Positions 7,674 to 15,142 of a stretch of DNA of 15,216 nucleotides are shown here, piece by piece. Position 1 is the first letter of the stretch, and every line of letters starts with the position of its first letter. A program made the translations under genes and the position numbers. The DNA is from CAZJBS01 sp964544475 (lineage in GTDB: Bacteria > CLD3 > SB21), in assembly GCA_964544475.1 (NCBI GenBank), contig CAZJBS010000050.1:1-15216 (forward strand), written 5' to 3'. A model generated the notes under the pieces. The model saw nothing but the letters and a program-made list of their open reading frames with translations. It was not told the origin of the DNA and did not search any database.

Positions 7674-9328
7674 GACACTTTGAGTTCGTTTTCGAGGATG
7701 GAGACGACATCGAGGACCATCGCCACCTGGCCGTTACCGAGAATCGTGGATCCCGCCAATCCGGGCAATTCACGCAGGTAACTGCCGAGCGGTTTGATGA
7801 CGATTTCCTGCTGGCCTTTGAGCGAATCCACGGTTAGGCCGAGCATTTGGTCGCCGACACTGACGACAAGTACGCTGGTCCATGCGGTGTCGCTGTCGGG
7901 TATGTCCAGTATGGCGTTCAAGTGCCGGATGGGCAGCACCGCGTCCCGGTATATCAGGGCAGGCTGGCCCTGGATCCACTCGATGGCCTTTCGTTCGATG
8001 CGAAAGGCCTCGATCACATTGGCGGCCGGAATTGCGTAGGGCTGGGGGCCGATGTGCGCGATCACCGCCGGGATGATCGCCAGGGTCAACGGCAGCCGAA
8101 TGGTAAATGTCGTGCCCGCACCGGGTACGCTGTGTACGTCGCACGTGCCGTGAAGCCGGACAATATTCTTCTTGACCACATCCATGCCGACGCCACGGCC
8201 CGAAATATCAGACACTTTCTCGGCCGTGGAAAAGCCGGGCAGAAAAATCAGATTCAGCTTTTCGCGCTCCGTCATTTCGGTTTCCGCGGCGATAAATCCC
8301 TTTTGCGCCGCCTTTTCAAACAACTTGTCCGCCACCATGCCTCGGCCGTCATCGGAAATTTCAATGACAATCATGTTGTTTTCCTGACGCGTGGACAGCC
8401 GGATCGTGCCGGTGGTCTTTTTCCCCGCCGCGCTCCGGGTCTCCGGATGCTCCAGACCGTGATCGATGGCATTGCGCAGAATATGAAGCAAGGGATCTTC
8501 GAGATGCTCGGTGACGGATCGGTCGACTTCCGTTTCTTCGCCCTCGGTGACGAGTTCAATCTGTTTGCCGGCTTTGTCGGCCAGATCGCGAACAAGACGT
8601 TGAAATTTCTTGAAAGAGACGCCCACCGGTACCATGCGCAGTTTGATCGTCACATCCTGGAGCAAATTGATCCAGCGGGAAAGATGATCCATGTTTTTTT
8701 GAAGAAGACCGAACCCGCGTTGCAGTTCGGCGGTTGTCAATGCCGACATGGCGGCAATCATCTGGTTCTTGGCGACAAAGAGTTCGCCGACCGTGCCGGC
8801 CAGCGCGTCCAGTTTTGAAGTATCGACACGCAATGTGGCGTGCCGGTCGTCGCTTCGTCGCAAGGGCGTGGCGCTATTTTCGGAACCATCCTTGCGGGCT
8901 TTTGACGCGGGCGCCGAAACGACCGGCTCCTGCAACCGGGCCACGGCGTCGGCCACGTCGGCCGCACAACCAGGCTTGCCGGTGGCGGCGAGTTTGTCGA
9001 ACAGGCGTCGCACGGTGTCGAGGATTTCCAGGAGTCTGTCCACGACCGTGCGGTCGACGGCAAATTGTCGCCGGCGAAGACCGTCCACAATGTTCTCCGC
9101 TCCGTGCGTGTAGGTTTGAATATCTTCGCAACCCATCATCCCGGCCATGCCTTTGACCGTATGAATGGATCGGAAAATTCCCTGGATGTCTTCGTCGATG
9201 ACGTCGCCGATGTCGTTGGCGCGAAGCGCCTGGTCGAGAGCGAGCGCATGGCGCTCAAACGTCTCGAGATGCTCACGGCTCTCGGTGATGAAATCGTTGA
9301 AAAAGTCGGCGTAAAATTCACTGGACAT
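7670..9328 (-). CDS. cheA: CheA chemotaxis histidine kinase lacking the P2 domain
   Basis: Autophosphorylates a histidine and passes phosphate to CheY and CheB. The 552 residues contain P1/HPt (1-135; phosphorylated H56 in FRSIHTVKGMAGMMG), a linker of only about 30 residues, and P3 dimerisation helices (about 164-235, starting ATLRVDTSKLDALAG). P4 ATPase follows (235-413; N-box LLHILRNAIDHGLEHPE at 280-296, G1 ISDDGRGM at 324-331, G2 ISGRGVGMDVVKKNI at 375-389). P5, the CheW-like regulatory domain, occupies 414-552. All catalytic motifs are intact. E. coli CheA is 654 residues; the difference is the missing P2 CheY/CheB docking domain. A ribosome site (AGGT, about 8 bases before ATG) supports the start. 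It lies 9 bases after cheY and overlaps cheW by 4. Confidence 0.97.
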   Translation of the reverse strand: MSSEFYADFFNDFITESREHLETFERHALALDQALRANDIGDVIDEDIQGIFRSIHTVKGMAGMMGCEDIQTYTHGAENIVDGLRRRQFAVDRTVVDRLLEILDTVRRLFDKLAATGKPGCAADVADAVARLQEPVVSAPASKARKDGSENSATPLRRSDDRHATLRVDTSKLDALAGTVGELFVAKNQMIAAMSALTTAELQRGFGLLQKNMDHLSRWINLLQDVTIKLRMVPVGVSFKKFQRLVRDLADKAGKQIELVTEGEETEVDRSVTEHLEDPLLHILRNAIDHGLEHPETRSAAGKKTTGTIRLSTRQENNMIVIEISDDGRGMVADKLFEKAAQKGFIAAETEMTEREKLNLIFLPGFSTAEKVSDISGRGVGMDVVKKNIVRLHGTCDVHSVPGAGTTFTIRLPLTLAIIPAVIAHIGPQPYAIPAANVIEAFRIERKAIEWIQGQPALIYRDAVLPIRHLNAILDIPDSDTAWTSVLVVSVGDQMLGLTVDSLKGQQEIVIKPLGSYLRELPGLAGSTILGNGQVAMVLDVVSILENELKVS

Positions 9329-9337
9329 GACGGCGAC

Positions 9338-9742
9338 CTACTTCATGTGCCAGTAACGCATCGCTTCGACGATCTTCACCAGATCCGTCGGCTTGTACGG
9401 CTTGGTCATGTAGACCGTCGCGCCGGTGACGTAGCCCTGCTTCACCTTGTCCTGTTCGGTTTCGGTGGTGATCATCACGATGGGCGTTTTCTTGTGCGCC
9501 GGATCCTTACGGAGATTTTTCATGAAATCGATGCCATTCATCTGCGGCATGTTGTAGTCCAGAAAAATCAACCGGACCTGGTTGGTGGCCACTTTAGCCA
9601 AAGCATCCGCGCCGTTTTCGGCTTCGATGAAGCGGAAATCCTTGTAGCCGGAGAGGGCGGACATGAGCATCTTGCGCATGGTCGGCGAGTCATCCACAAC
9701 GAGAACGTCTTTCGTTTCCATTTCTTTTTCAGCAGTTTCCAT
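9338..9742 (-). CDS. cheY: CheY-like single-domain response regulator
   Basis: Diffusible chemotaxis output regulator, presumably acting at the flagellar switch when phosphorylated by CheA. Using the start at 9742 the protein has 134 residues. Receiver motifs are complete: the acidic pair in VLVVDDS, phospho-acceptor Asp in IFLDYNMPQMNG, the Thr switch in VMITTE, Tyr in ATVYMTKP and the conserved Lys just after. The start was chosen because AAAGGA (9750-9755) sits 7 bases before this ATG. An in-frame ATG at 9769 would give 143 residues and overlap the upstream gene by 4 bases (ATGA) but has only a weak GGA. A third ATG at 9721 is also possible. First recognisable che gene of the operon; cheA follows after 9 bases. 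No output domain. Confidence 0.95.
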   Translation of the reverse strand: METAEKEMETKDVLVVDDSPTMRKMLMSALSGYKDFRFIEAENGADALAKVATNQVRLIFLDYNMPQMNGIDFMKNLRKDPAHKKTPIVMITTETEQDKVKQGYVTGATVYMTKPYKPTDLVKIVEAMRYWHMK

Positions 9743-9749
9743 GAAGTGA

Positions 9750-9755
9750 TCCTTT
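9750..9755 (-). promoter_or_regulatory. Ribosome binding site deciding the cheY start
   Basis: Minus-strand AAAGGA is followed by a 7-base spacer (TCACTTC) and ATG at 9742. The identical hexamer precedes the small gene starting at 9996 at a similar distance, so this is the local style of ribosome site. It favours the 134-residue CheY over the version starting at 9769. Confidence 0.65.
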
Positions 9756-9765
9756 GAGTTGGTGG

Positions 9766-9996
9766 TCATGATCCGAAGTTCAGATTGATGTCGGGGCTAT
9801 GGGTCTCGGCCGGCTCGGATTTGAACTGGGCTTTCATGATAAGGGTGAATTCGTCGGAATCGGGGTTAAGCCTTACCGGCACGATTTCAATGATCCATAT
9901 CTCGTCCATCAGTTGATTCAAGAGGGCCAGTGTTTCCTGAGCCGTACGGGGCGCGCGTTTGAGATCGCGCAAGAGAGCAACTTGCTCCAAAGTCAT
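9766..9996 (-). CDS. Small unrecognised protein (76 aa), first gene of the cheY-cheA-cheW operon
   Basis: I do not recognise this family. Its reality is supported by a good ribosome site (AAAGGA, 5 bases before ATG), by its place as first gene downstream of a -24/-12-like promoter with a leader of about 37 bases, and by its 3' end abutting cheY (23 bases to the preferred cheY start, or 4-base overlap with the alternative). The protein starts with an amphipathic helix (about 1-32, VALLRDLKRAPRTAQETLAL), then likely beta strands (IWIIEIVPVRL and FTLIMKAQFK), and a short acidic/polar tail ending INLNFGS. It has no signal peptide, membrane segment or cysteine, so it is cytoplasmic. The context suggests a chemotaxis accessory or regulatory role, but no function can be assigned. 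Confidence 0.72.
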   Translation of the reverse strand: MTLEQVALLRDLKRAPRTAQETLALLNQLMDEIWIIEIVPVRLNPDSDEFTLIMKAQFKSEPAETHSPDINLNFGS

Positions 9997-10042
9997 GATG
10001 GTCCTTTCACGGTTTCTTCATTTTGAAACCACGGACCCACGA

Positions 10043-10059
10043 TGGCATAAACAATGCCA
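10043..10059 (-). promoter_or_regulatory. Putative sigma-54-type promoter of the che operon, also a perfect 6-5-6 palindrome
   Basis: Minus-strand TTGGCATTGTTTATGCC has GG at 10058-10057 and GC at 10046-10045, with the exact sigma-54 spacing (consensus TGGCAC-N5-TTGC). It agrees at TGGCA and TGC. The expected start near 10033 would give a leader of about 37 bases to the small gene at 9996. The same bases form TGGCAT-N5-ATGCCA, so it could instead be an operator for a dimeric regulator. Read on the plus strand the spacing also fits, but no gene follows on that strand. An NtrC-type activator gene is immediately upstream. Confidence 0.55.
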
Positions 10060-10143
10060 AACCGGAGCATTAGCTGAAAAGATTGATTCTGATGGAATTA
10101 TGGGAACGCGGACGGGGATGGATGGCCATAACGCCGCCATGAC

Positions 10144-10161
10144 GTTTGGCTTTTGGCAAAC
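10144..10161. promoter_or_regulatory. Imperfect inverted repeat, possible activator site or weak transcript end
   Basis: GTTTGGCTTTTGGCAAAC pairs GTTTG with CAAAC around an 8-base centre that has one further C-G pair. Its centre lies about 119 bases upstream of the predicted che start site (near 10033), the usual range for enhancer sites bound by NtrC-type activators. It also lies about 40 bases after the regulator gene stop, but no T-run follows it on the minus strand, so it is unlikely to be an intrinsic terminator. Weak evidence either way. Confidence 0.25.
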
Positions 10162-10191
10162 AAAGGTAGGGAAAAGACTACGAAAGGAACG

Positions 10192-11562
10192 CTAGCGAAG
10201 CTTGTCCAATAGCGTCGTGTAATGCAAACCCAGCAGCCGGGCGGCTTCCTTTTTGTCGCCCTTCAGCCGGGAAATCACTTCGGTCGCGACCTGGCGCTCG
10301 TACTCGCGGACAATCTCCTTGAGTTCGGTCCCGGATTCCAGAATGCGCTCGACACTGCGGGCAACACCGCCATCGCCGTCTTTGCCCATGTCCGGGGCGC
10401 GACGGACGAACGTCAGGTGTTCGGGTTTGATGGTAGGACCGCCGTACAGGGCTGCCGACCGGATGACGTTTTTTAGTTCACGCACATTGCCGGGCCATGC
10501 ATGACCGGTGATTTCGTTCAGCGCTTCATGGGAGAGCGTAATCGTACGCCCGAGCTCTTTGGATATTTCCGATGTAAAATGGGCGGCCAGCACGGCAAGG
10601 TCTTCTTGGCGTTCGCGCAATGGCGGCAATTGAATGCGGAATTCGTTGAGCCGAAAATAGAGATCCTCACGGAAACGGCCGTCGGCGATGGCCTGCTCGA
10701 CGTCGGCATTGGTGGCCACGATGACGCGCACGTCGATATCGCGGGCGTGGGAAGCTCCGAGCCGCTTGACTTTCCGGTCCTGAAGTACGCGCAGGAATTT
10801 GGCCTGGGCCGGCAGAGACAGGTTGGCGAGTTCATCCAGAAACAGCGTCCCGCCATCGGCAAGTTCGAACACGCCTTCTTTGCGTTTGTCGGCGCCGGTG
10901 AACGCTCCGCGCTCGTGTCCAAAGAGTTCGCTTTCGATCAGATTGTCCGGGATGGCGCCGCAGTCGACGGGAATGAATATCTTGTCCGCCCGGCGGCTGA
11001 TGTCGTGCAAATACATGGCCACAACGTCTTTGCCGGTGCCGGTTTCACCGGTGATGAGGACGGTGTAGTCGGTGGGAGCCACCCGGCGCACGGCTTCCAC
11101 CACCGTTTTCATCGCCGCGCTTTCGAATACCAATTGCGTGATGCCGCGCGAACGACGGTTGTTTTCGCGCCAATGCGTGATTTCCCGGATCATCCCGCGG
11201 TTTTCAATCGCCTTGCGGACGGTGTAGATGACCGTCTCCTGGGCGGCCGGTTTTTCAAGATAGTCGTCGGCCCCGAGCCTTGTCGCCTCGATGGCGGTAC
11301 GAACCTGTCCAAATCCCGTCAGAATGACCACCGGCAGATACGGATACGCGGAACGAATCTTTTCCAGCGTGCCGATGCCGCCCATGCCCGGCATTTCGAG
11401 ATCCAGCAACACCGCATCGACTTCCTGACCGGACAGCAGTTCCAGTCCTTTTTCTCCGGTCCGGGCTTCGAAAACGGTGCAGCCTTCCCTTTCGAAAAAA
11501 CGACGTACGACTTCACGAACTTCGTCGTCATCATCTATGGTCAGTATGCGTTTCATGCCCAT
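10192..11562 (-). CDS. NtrC-family sigma-54-dependent response regulator
   Basis: Transcription activator of 456 residues that remodels sigma-54 RNA polymerase. It has a receiver (5-120; DDDD at 10-13, phospho-acceptor D54 in LLDLEMPGMGG, K104), an AAA+ domain (about 140-370) and a C-terminal Fis-type helix-turn-helix (about 415-456, KKEAARLLGLHYTTLLDKLR). In the AAA+ domain are Walker A GETGTGKD at 172-179, the sigma-54 contact loop GAFTGA at 219-224, Walker B GGTLFLDE at 237-244, an arginine-finger region FREDLYFRL, and WPGNVRELKN. All parts needed for activation are present. The start is ATGGGCATGAAACG; the internal ATG six bases later (MKRIL, 11556) is equally plausible, since neither has a strong ribosome site. 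No histidine kinase is adjacent. It lies between tRNA-Arg and the che operon and is a plausible activator of the che promoters (inference). Confidence 0.95.
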   Translation of the reverse strand: MGMKRILTIDDDDEVREVVRRFFEREGCTVFEARTGEKGLELLSGQEVDAVLLDLEMPGMGGIGTLEKIRSAYPYLPVVILTGFGQVRTAIEATRLGADDYLEKPAAQETVIYTVRKAIENRGMIREITHWRENNRRSRGITQLVFESAAMKTVVEAVRRVAPTDYTVLITGETGTGKDVVAMYLHDISRRADKIFIPVDCGAIPDNLIESELFGHERGAFTGADKRKEGVFELADGGTLFLDELANLSLPAQAKFLRVLQDRKVKRLGASHARDIDVRVIVATNADVEQAIADGRFREDLYFRLNEFRIQLPPLRERQEDLAVLAAHFTSEISKELGRTITLSHEALNEITGHAWPGNVRELKNVIRSAALYGGPTIKPEHLTFVRRAPDMGKDGDGGVARSVERILESGTELKEIVREYERQVATEVISRLKGDKKEAARLLGLHYTTLLDKLR

Positions 11563-11610
11563 GGCGTTTGAATGAGTGCCGTGCGCGGCGGCCAGCAGGA
11601 ATTTCCGTCG

Positions 11611-11686
11611 TGGTACGCCCTACAGGACTCGAACCTGTAACCCTCGGTTCCGAAGACCGATGCTCTATCCATTGAGCTAAGGGCGC
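11611..11686 (-). tRNA. tRNA-Arg, anticodon UCG, CCA encoded
   Basis: Folded by eye on the minus strand. The acceptor arm is GCGCCCT/AGGGCGT (first pair G-U, the rest Watson-Crick), the D arm GCTC/GAGC with GG in the loop, and the anticodon stem TCGGT/ACCGA with loop CTTCGGA (anticodon TCG, reading CGA). The variable region has 5 bases, and the T arm is ACAGG/CCTGT with loop TTCGAGT. The discriminator is A and the CCA end is encoded (11613-11611). Total 76 bases. It lies 48 bases upstream of the regulator gene. The G1-U72 pair is slightly unusual. Confidence 0.95.
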
Positions 11687-11734
11687 AGAATCAAACTTCC
11701 CTCCAAACTACTTTTTTATTCGAAAAATTGCCAC

Positions 11735-11773
11735 GAAAAAGAAAATGCCGACACCGGTTTTCGGTATCGGCAT
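11735..11773 (-). terminator. Rho-independent terminator of the TonB receptor/DUF4249 operon
   Basis: On the minus strand a 12-base-pair stem (ATGCCGATACCG with CGGTGTCGGCAT, one T-G wobble) closes a 5-base loop and is followed directly by TTTCTTTTTC. It starts 29 bases after the DUF4249 gene end. It separates that operon from the tRNA and the che locus. Confidence 0.88.
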
Positions 11774-11801
11774 GGCCCATGCGGGCGGCGCATCCACGGC
11801 G

Positions 11802-12719
11802 CTATTCCTCCGGCCGCAAGATCGTAAACCCCGTCGTGTCCGCTACGTAGGAGGCGAAGACGCCGATGCCGTCGCCGTCAATGTGAAAGACCGGCTCGTA
11901 GAAATTACCGTCGATATCCTGGACCTGGTTGTAGGTCTGTATGAAATCGCGGAAATTCAGGTCACCCGCATACAGCGTCAGGTGATACGGTCCGTAAAAG
12001 TTGAGAAAGAACCAATACAAATCCGTTCCGCTCACGCCGGCCGTGTCCGGTGTATCCTGAATCCAGAGCGAACCGGTGCGCAGCCGTCCCAGGTTCTTGT
12101 TGATGTCCGTCGAATCGACGTCGTTGCCGACAAAGGGATTGTCCGGCGGATAGATAAACGTGGCCGCCCTGGCTTCGAGGGCCCGCATGGATACCGCGTA
12201 AAATTGGGTGCCGGGCGATCGCTCGAAGCCGACCCTGAAATACTTCACATTATTGGCCGAATCGCGCTCGAGGAAATGCATCGATCCCAGCGTGGACCAT
12301 TCGGGTACGATCCGGAGCCCCGCTTTCGGTGTTCGCGTCGTCGAGGAGGCGGTCAGCGTATCGCCGTCAATCACCGCCGTCACATCCAGACGGTATTCCG
12401 CGTCGAAATCGACGATGTGGTTTGTGCTGTCGTAAAAGTGGTTATTCGCATGGATGAAATTATTGGCCAATGGGATCACCTCGGCCGTGGCCACGTCGGT
12501 AATGGTGACGACCGCTTCGCGGAGATACTGATCCTGGAGATCGATATCCCGGCCAACCGGAAAATTGCGCTGGATCCGGATGTCATCCACGGCTTTGCCG
12601 GGAGTGATGAATCCGTTGATGACGATTTTCGGCGTGTAGGGCATGTCCGACAGATTGACTTTGCCTTCGCCGCACGCCGCCAGGAAGGAGGCCATTATGA
12701 ACAGCAGTGTTTTTTTCAT
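11802..12719 (-). CDS. DUF4249-family outer-membrane lipoprotein
   Basis: The 305-residue lipoprotein has signal MKKTLLFIMASFLAAC with the lipidated Cys at 16. The early segment PKIVINGFITPGKAVDDIRI (30-49), followed by FPVG, YLREAVVTITD and DAEYRLDVTA, is characteristic of DUF4249. That family is found in Bacteroidota and relatives next to TonB-dependent receptors with carboxypeptidase-like N-domains. The ribosome site is AAGGA, 7 bases before the ATG. It lies 22 bases after the receptor gene and ends just before a strong terminator, so the two form one operon. Its role is unknown; by analogy with SusD-like partners it may act as a surface-exposed component of the transporter (inference). 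It has no obvious link to chemotaxis. Confidence 0.85.
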   Translation of the reverse strand: MKKTLLFIMASFLAACGEGKVNLSDMPYTPKIVINGFITPGKAVDDIRIQRNFPVGRDIDLQDQYLREAVVTITDVATAEVIPLANNFIHANNHFYDSTNHIVDFDAEYRLDVTAVIDGDTLTASSTTRTPKAGLRIVPEWSTLGSMHFLERDSANNVKYFRVGFERSPGTQFYAVSMRALEARAATFIYPPDNPFVGNDVDSTDINKNLGRLRTGSLWIQDTPDTAGVSGTDLYWFFLNFYGPYHLTLYAGDLNFRDFIQTYNQVQDIDGNFYEPVFHIDGDGIGVFASYVADTTGFTILRPEE

Positions 12720-12741
12720 GGTTCGGTCCTTGGTTGGCCGG

Positions 12742-15078
12742 TTAGAATGTAAAGTTGACGCCGAGGCTCGGCAGTATCGGAAACATATAGGCCGTTTCGA
12801 TTTTCTGCACGACCGTGTTGTTCTTTTCCTCTGAATCGTACTGGACGAACCACACGTTCCTGCGGTTGCCGATGTTGAAGATCTGAACGTATGGGGCGAT
12901 GCTCCAGTGTTTGAAGTGTTTCTCGTAGGTGATACTCAGGTCCAGTCGCGCGTACGCCGGCAGCCGGAGCGCGTTGATGTCGCCGGGATAGACGGCAAAG
13001 CCTTCGTCCGCGTCCGGGGTGGTACGGATGAGGTACGTTGAACCCGGCGCCGTGATGGGCTGGCCGGTCGAATAGACAAAATTGAGGCCCATCGTCCATT
13101 TGGAAGCGCTGAATTTCGACGGCTGGTCTTTCAACGCGCGAATGGCGTTGCGGATGTCGATGTCGGCGACGGCATTGATGGTGTGAGTCCGATCATGCCG
13201 CGGCTCATACGAGCGGTTCCTGTTGATGCCGTCGACCGTATGCTTGGTGTTGGCCAGGGAATAGCCGATCCATCCGGTGACGGGGCCGGCCTCCTGCTTC
13301 AACAGAATCTCCAGTCCGATGGAATGACCGTCGCCGCGGTTGAAAAGGCCGCCGGTATTGTCGTACACCGGTTCGCCGTTTTCGTAACGGCCCGGTTTCA
13401 CTTCGGTGATCAGGAAGTGATTCAATGAATAGATGTCCCGGTACACTTTGTAATAACCTTCCACCTGCAGGTGGAGATTCTCTTTCAGCTCTTTTTCGAC
13501 GCCGGTGATGTAATGGTAGGCGGTGGAGCCCTTTTGGTACCGGTCGGAAGTGGTCCAGATGCCGGCGAAGAAGGCCCGTGGAATCTGATGGAGGTACTGA
13601 TGATACACGCCGGCGGCGGCCTTCAGATTGGTTGTCTCATTGACACGGTATTTGACGGTCATCCTCGGATCCAGGTCGGTGAAATTGCGTTCAGAATTAA
13701 AATAGTCAAAACGCAATCCGCCTTCGACATCCCACGCTTCGGTCGGACGCCAGTTCTGCTGAACGTAGCCGACATAGTGCGTCCGGTGCGCGTCGACGTC
13801 GACTTTGCCCCCGTCAAATTTCTCCTGATAAATGCCATGCAGATTCTTCTGCTCGAATCCGAATCGGGTGATGAATTGCCGGGAATGGTGATATTCGAGA
13901 CTGCCCTTGAGCGTGATGTCGGATATGAAGTTTTCTTCCGAAAAGTTGACGCTCTCATCGAACGCAAAATCCGACCGGAACGTGCTGCCGGTGATCCAGA
14001 AATTGGAAAACAATTTTGGGCTGAACACATGGGTCCAGCGCACACTGCCGGTTTTGTTGCCCCAGGAGTAATCAAATCCGGCCTGGTCGTCCGATTTCTC
14101 GTTGAAAACATAGTTCAAAACGTCCTGGCCGCCGTATCCGCTGATGGTCAGCGTATTGCGACGATCGATTTCGAAGAAGGCCTTGACATTGCCGTCGTAA
14201 AAATAATAGTCCGGTATTTCATCGATGGCCCTGCCGAGCGTCTGGTCAAAATACGTCCGGCGGATGGACCCGGATAACGAACCGAATTTCCCGATGGGCG
14301 TCTGGACGGTGGTCTTGGCGGATAGGATGGATATGCCGGCCGTCCCCTGGAATTCCTTCCGGTTGCCGTCCAGGTTGGTCACGTTGAGAACCGACGACAG
14401 GCGTCCGCCGAATTCGGCGCCGAAGCCGCCTTTGGAAAGATCCACCTGCTTGATGGCGTCGGTATTGAACGTGGAGAACAAACCGAACGCATGTTCGGGG
14501 TTGTAAACGTCGCTGCCATCGATAAGGTAGAGGTTCTGATCCGGCGTACCGCCTCGGATGTACAACGCGGAAGAAAAATCTGAAACCGGTACGACGCCGG
14601 GGAGCGTCTGCAAAGACCTGAGCAGATCGGCCTCTGCCACCTGCGGTATGCGGTTGATCTGGGCGCCGGAAAGTTCGATCTTGGAAATCGGCGCCTGGAA
14701 GAGTTTGACCATCGGCGGCAGCGAATCCGCCACGATGACGACTTCTTCGCCAAGGATGGCTTCCGGTTTCAGATCAATCCGGATGACTTTGTTTTCTCCG
14801 ATCGTCAGCGCCACGGTTTTGGTGAATGAAACGTAACCGATGTACTGACACACCAGGACGTACACGCCGGGCTCAATACGCGGTATGACATAATAGCCCC
14901 TCGAATTGGACACGGCGCCGATCCGCGTATCCTTCAGAAAGACGTTGGCGCCGATCAGCGATTCACCGTTGGACTGGTCATAGACAAATCCGCTAATCGT
15001 GGCGTCGGTGATCGGCGCCTGGGCGAGCAGTGGCCCCGCCCAGCAAACCGTCGCCAGAATCAAAATCCACTTGGTCAT
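12742..15078 (-). CDS. TonB-dependent receptor with N-terminal carboxypeptidase-regulatory-like domain
   Basis: Outer-membrane active transporter of 778 residues. It has a signal peptide (about 1-20), a CarboxypepD_reg-like beta-sandwich (about 26-112: ISGFVYDQSNGESLIGANVF, GAVSNSRGYYVIPRIEPGVY, CQYIGYVS) and a plug domain (about 125-235: LRSLQTLPGV, YIRGGTPDQNLYLIDGSDVY, GGFGAEFGGRLSSVLNV). The beta-barrel ends in LPSLGVNFTF with the terminal Phe for outer-membrane assembly. Length and order fit the FCB-type receptors paired with DUF4249. The substrate cannot be read from the sequence. The ATG at 15078 is preceded by a weak GGGA about 9 bases away and an AT-rich leader; I saw no confident promoter. 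First gene of a two-gene operon. Confidence 0.94.
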   Translation of the reverse strand: MTKWILILATVCWAGPLLAQAPITDATISGFVYDQSNGESLIGANVFLKDTRIGAVSNSRGYYVIPRIEPGVYVLVCQYIGYVSFTKTVALTIGENKVIRIDLKPEAILGEEVVIVADSLPPMVKLFQAPISKIELSGAQINRIPQVAEADLLRSLQTLPGVVPVSDFSSALYIRGGTPDQNLYLIDGSDVYNPEHAFGLFSTFNTDAIKQVDLSKGGFGAEFGGRLSSVLNVTNLDGNRKEFQGTAGISILSAKTTVQTPIGKFGSLSGSIRRTYFDQTLGRAIDEIPDYYFYDGNVKAFFEIDRRNTLTISGYGGQDVLNYVFNEKSDDQAGFDYSWGNKTGSVRWTHVFSPKLFSNFWITGSTFRSDFAFDESVNFSEENFISDITLKGSLEYHHSRQFITRFGFEQKNLHGIYQEKFDGGKVDVDAHRTHYVGYVQQNWRPTEAWDVEGGLRFDYFNSERNFTDLDPRMTVKYRVNETTNLKAAAGVYHQYLHQIPRAFFAGIWTTSDRYQKGSTAYHYITGVEKELKENLHLQVEGYYKVYRDIYSLNHFLITEVKPGRYENGEPVYDNTGGLFNRGDGHSIGLEILLKQEAGPVTGWIGYSLANTKHTVDGINRNRSYEPRHDRTHTINAVADIDIRNAIRALKDQPSKFSASKWTMGLNFVYSTGQPITAPGSTYLIRTTPDADEGFAVYPGDINALRLPAYARLDLSITYEKHFKHWSIAPYVQIFNIGNRRNVWFVQYDSEEKNNTVVQKIETAYMFPILPSLGVNFTF

Positions 15079-15142
15079 GTTTGAGGTTCCCGTGTGAGTG
15101 TTATTAATCGTCTCATAATAGTGTTATCATCTCAACCCAAAA

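Noticed and set aside
9338..9769. CheY starting at 9769 with ATGA overlap to the small gene
   Set aside because: Possible, but the ribosome site AAAGGA sits correctly before the ATG at 9742, and receivers usually begin only a few residues before the first strand. Kept as an alternative.
10161..10168. Bacteroidota-type promoter motif TACCTTTG (TAnnTTTG) on the minus strand
   Set aside because: No TTTG-type -33 element occurs at the required distance upstream, and it is far from the next start codon. It is likely chance.
11563..11610. Separate promoter for the NtrC-type regulator between tRNA-Arg and the gene
   Set aside because: Only 48 bases are available and no recognisable -10/-35 or -24/-12 element is present. 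The gene may be read from the tRNA promoter.
11611..11686. tRNA-Arg as an integration site for a mobile element
   Set aside because: No integrase gene and no duplicated tRNA 3' end were seen in the window, and the flanking genes look like ordinary chromosomal genes.
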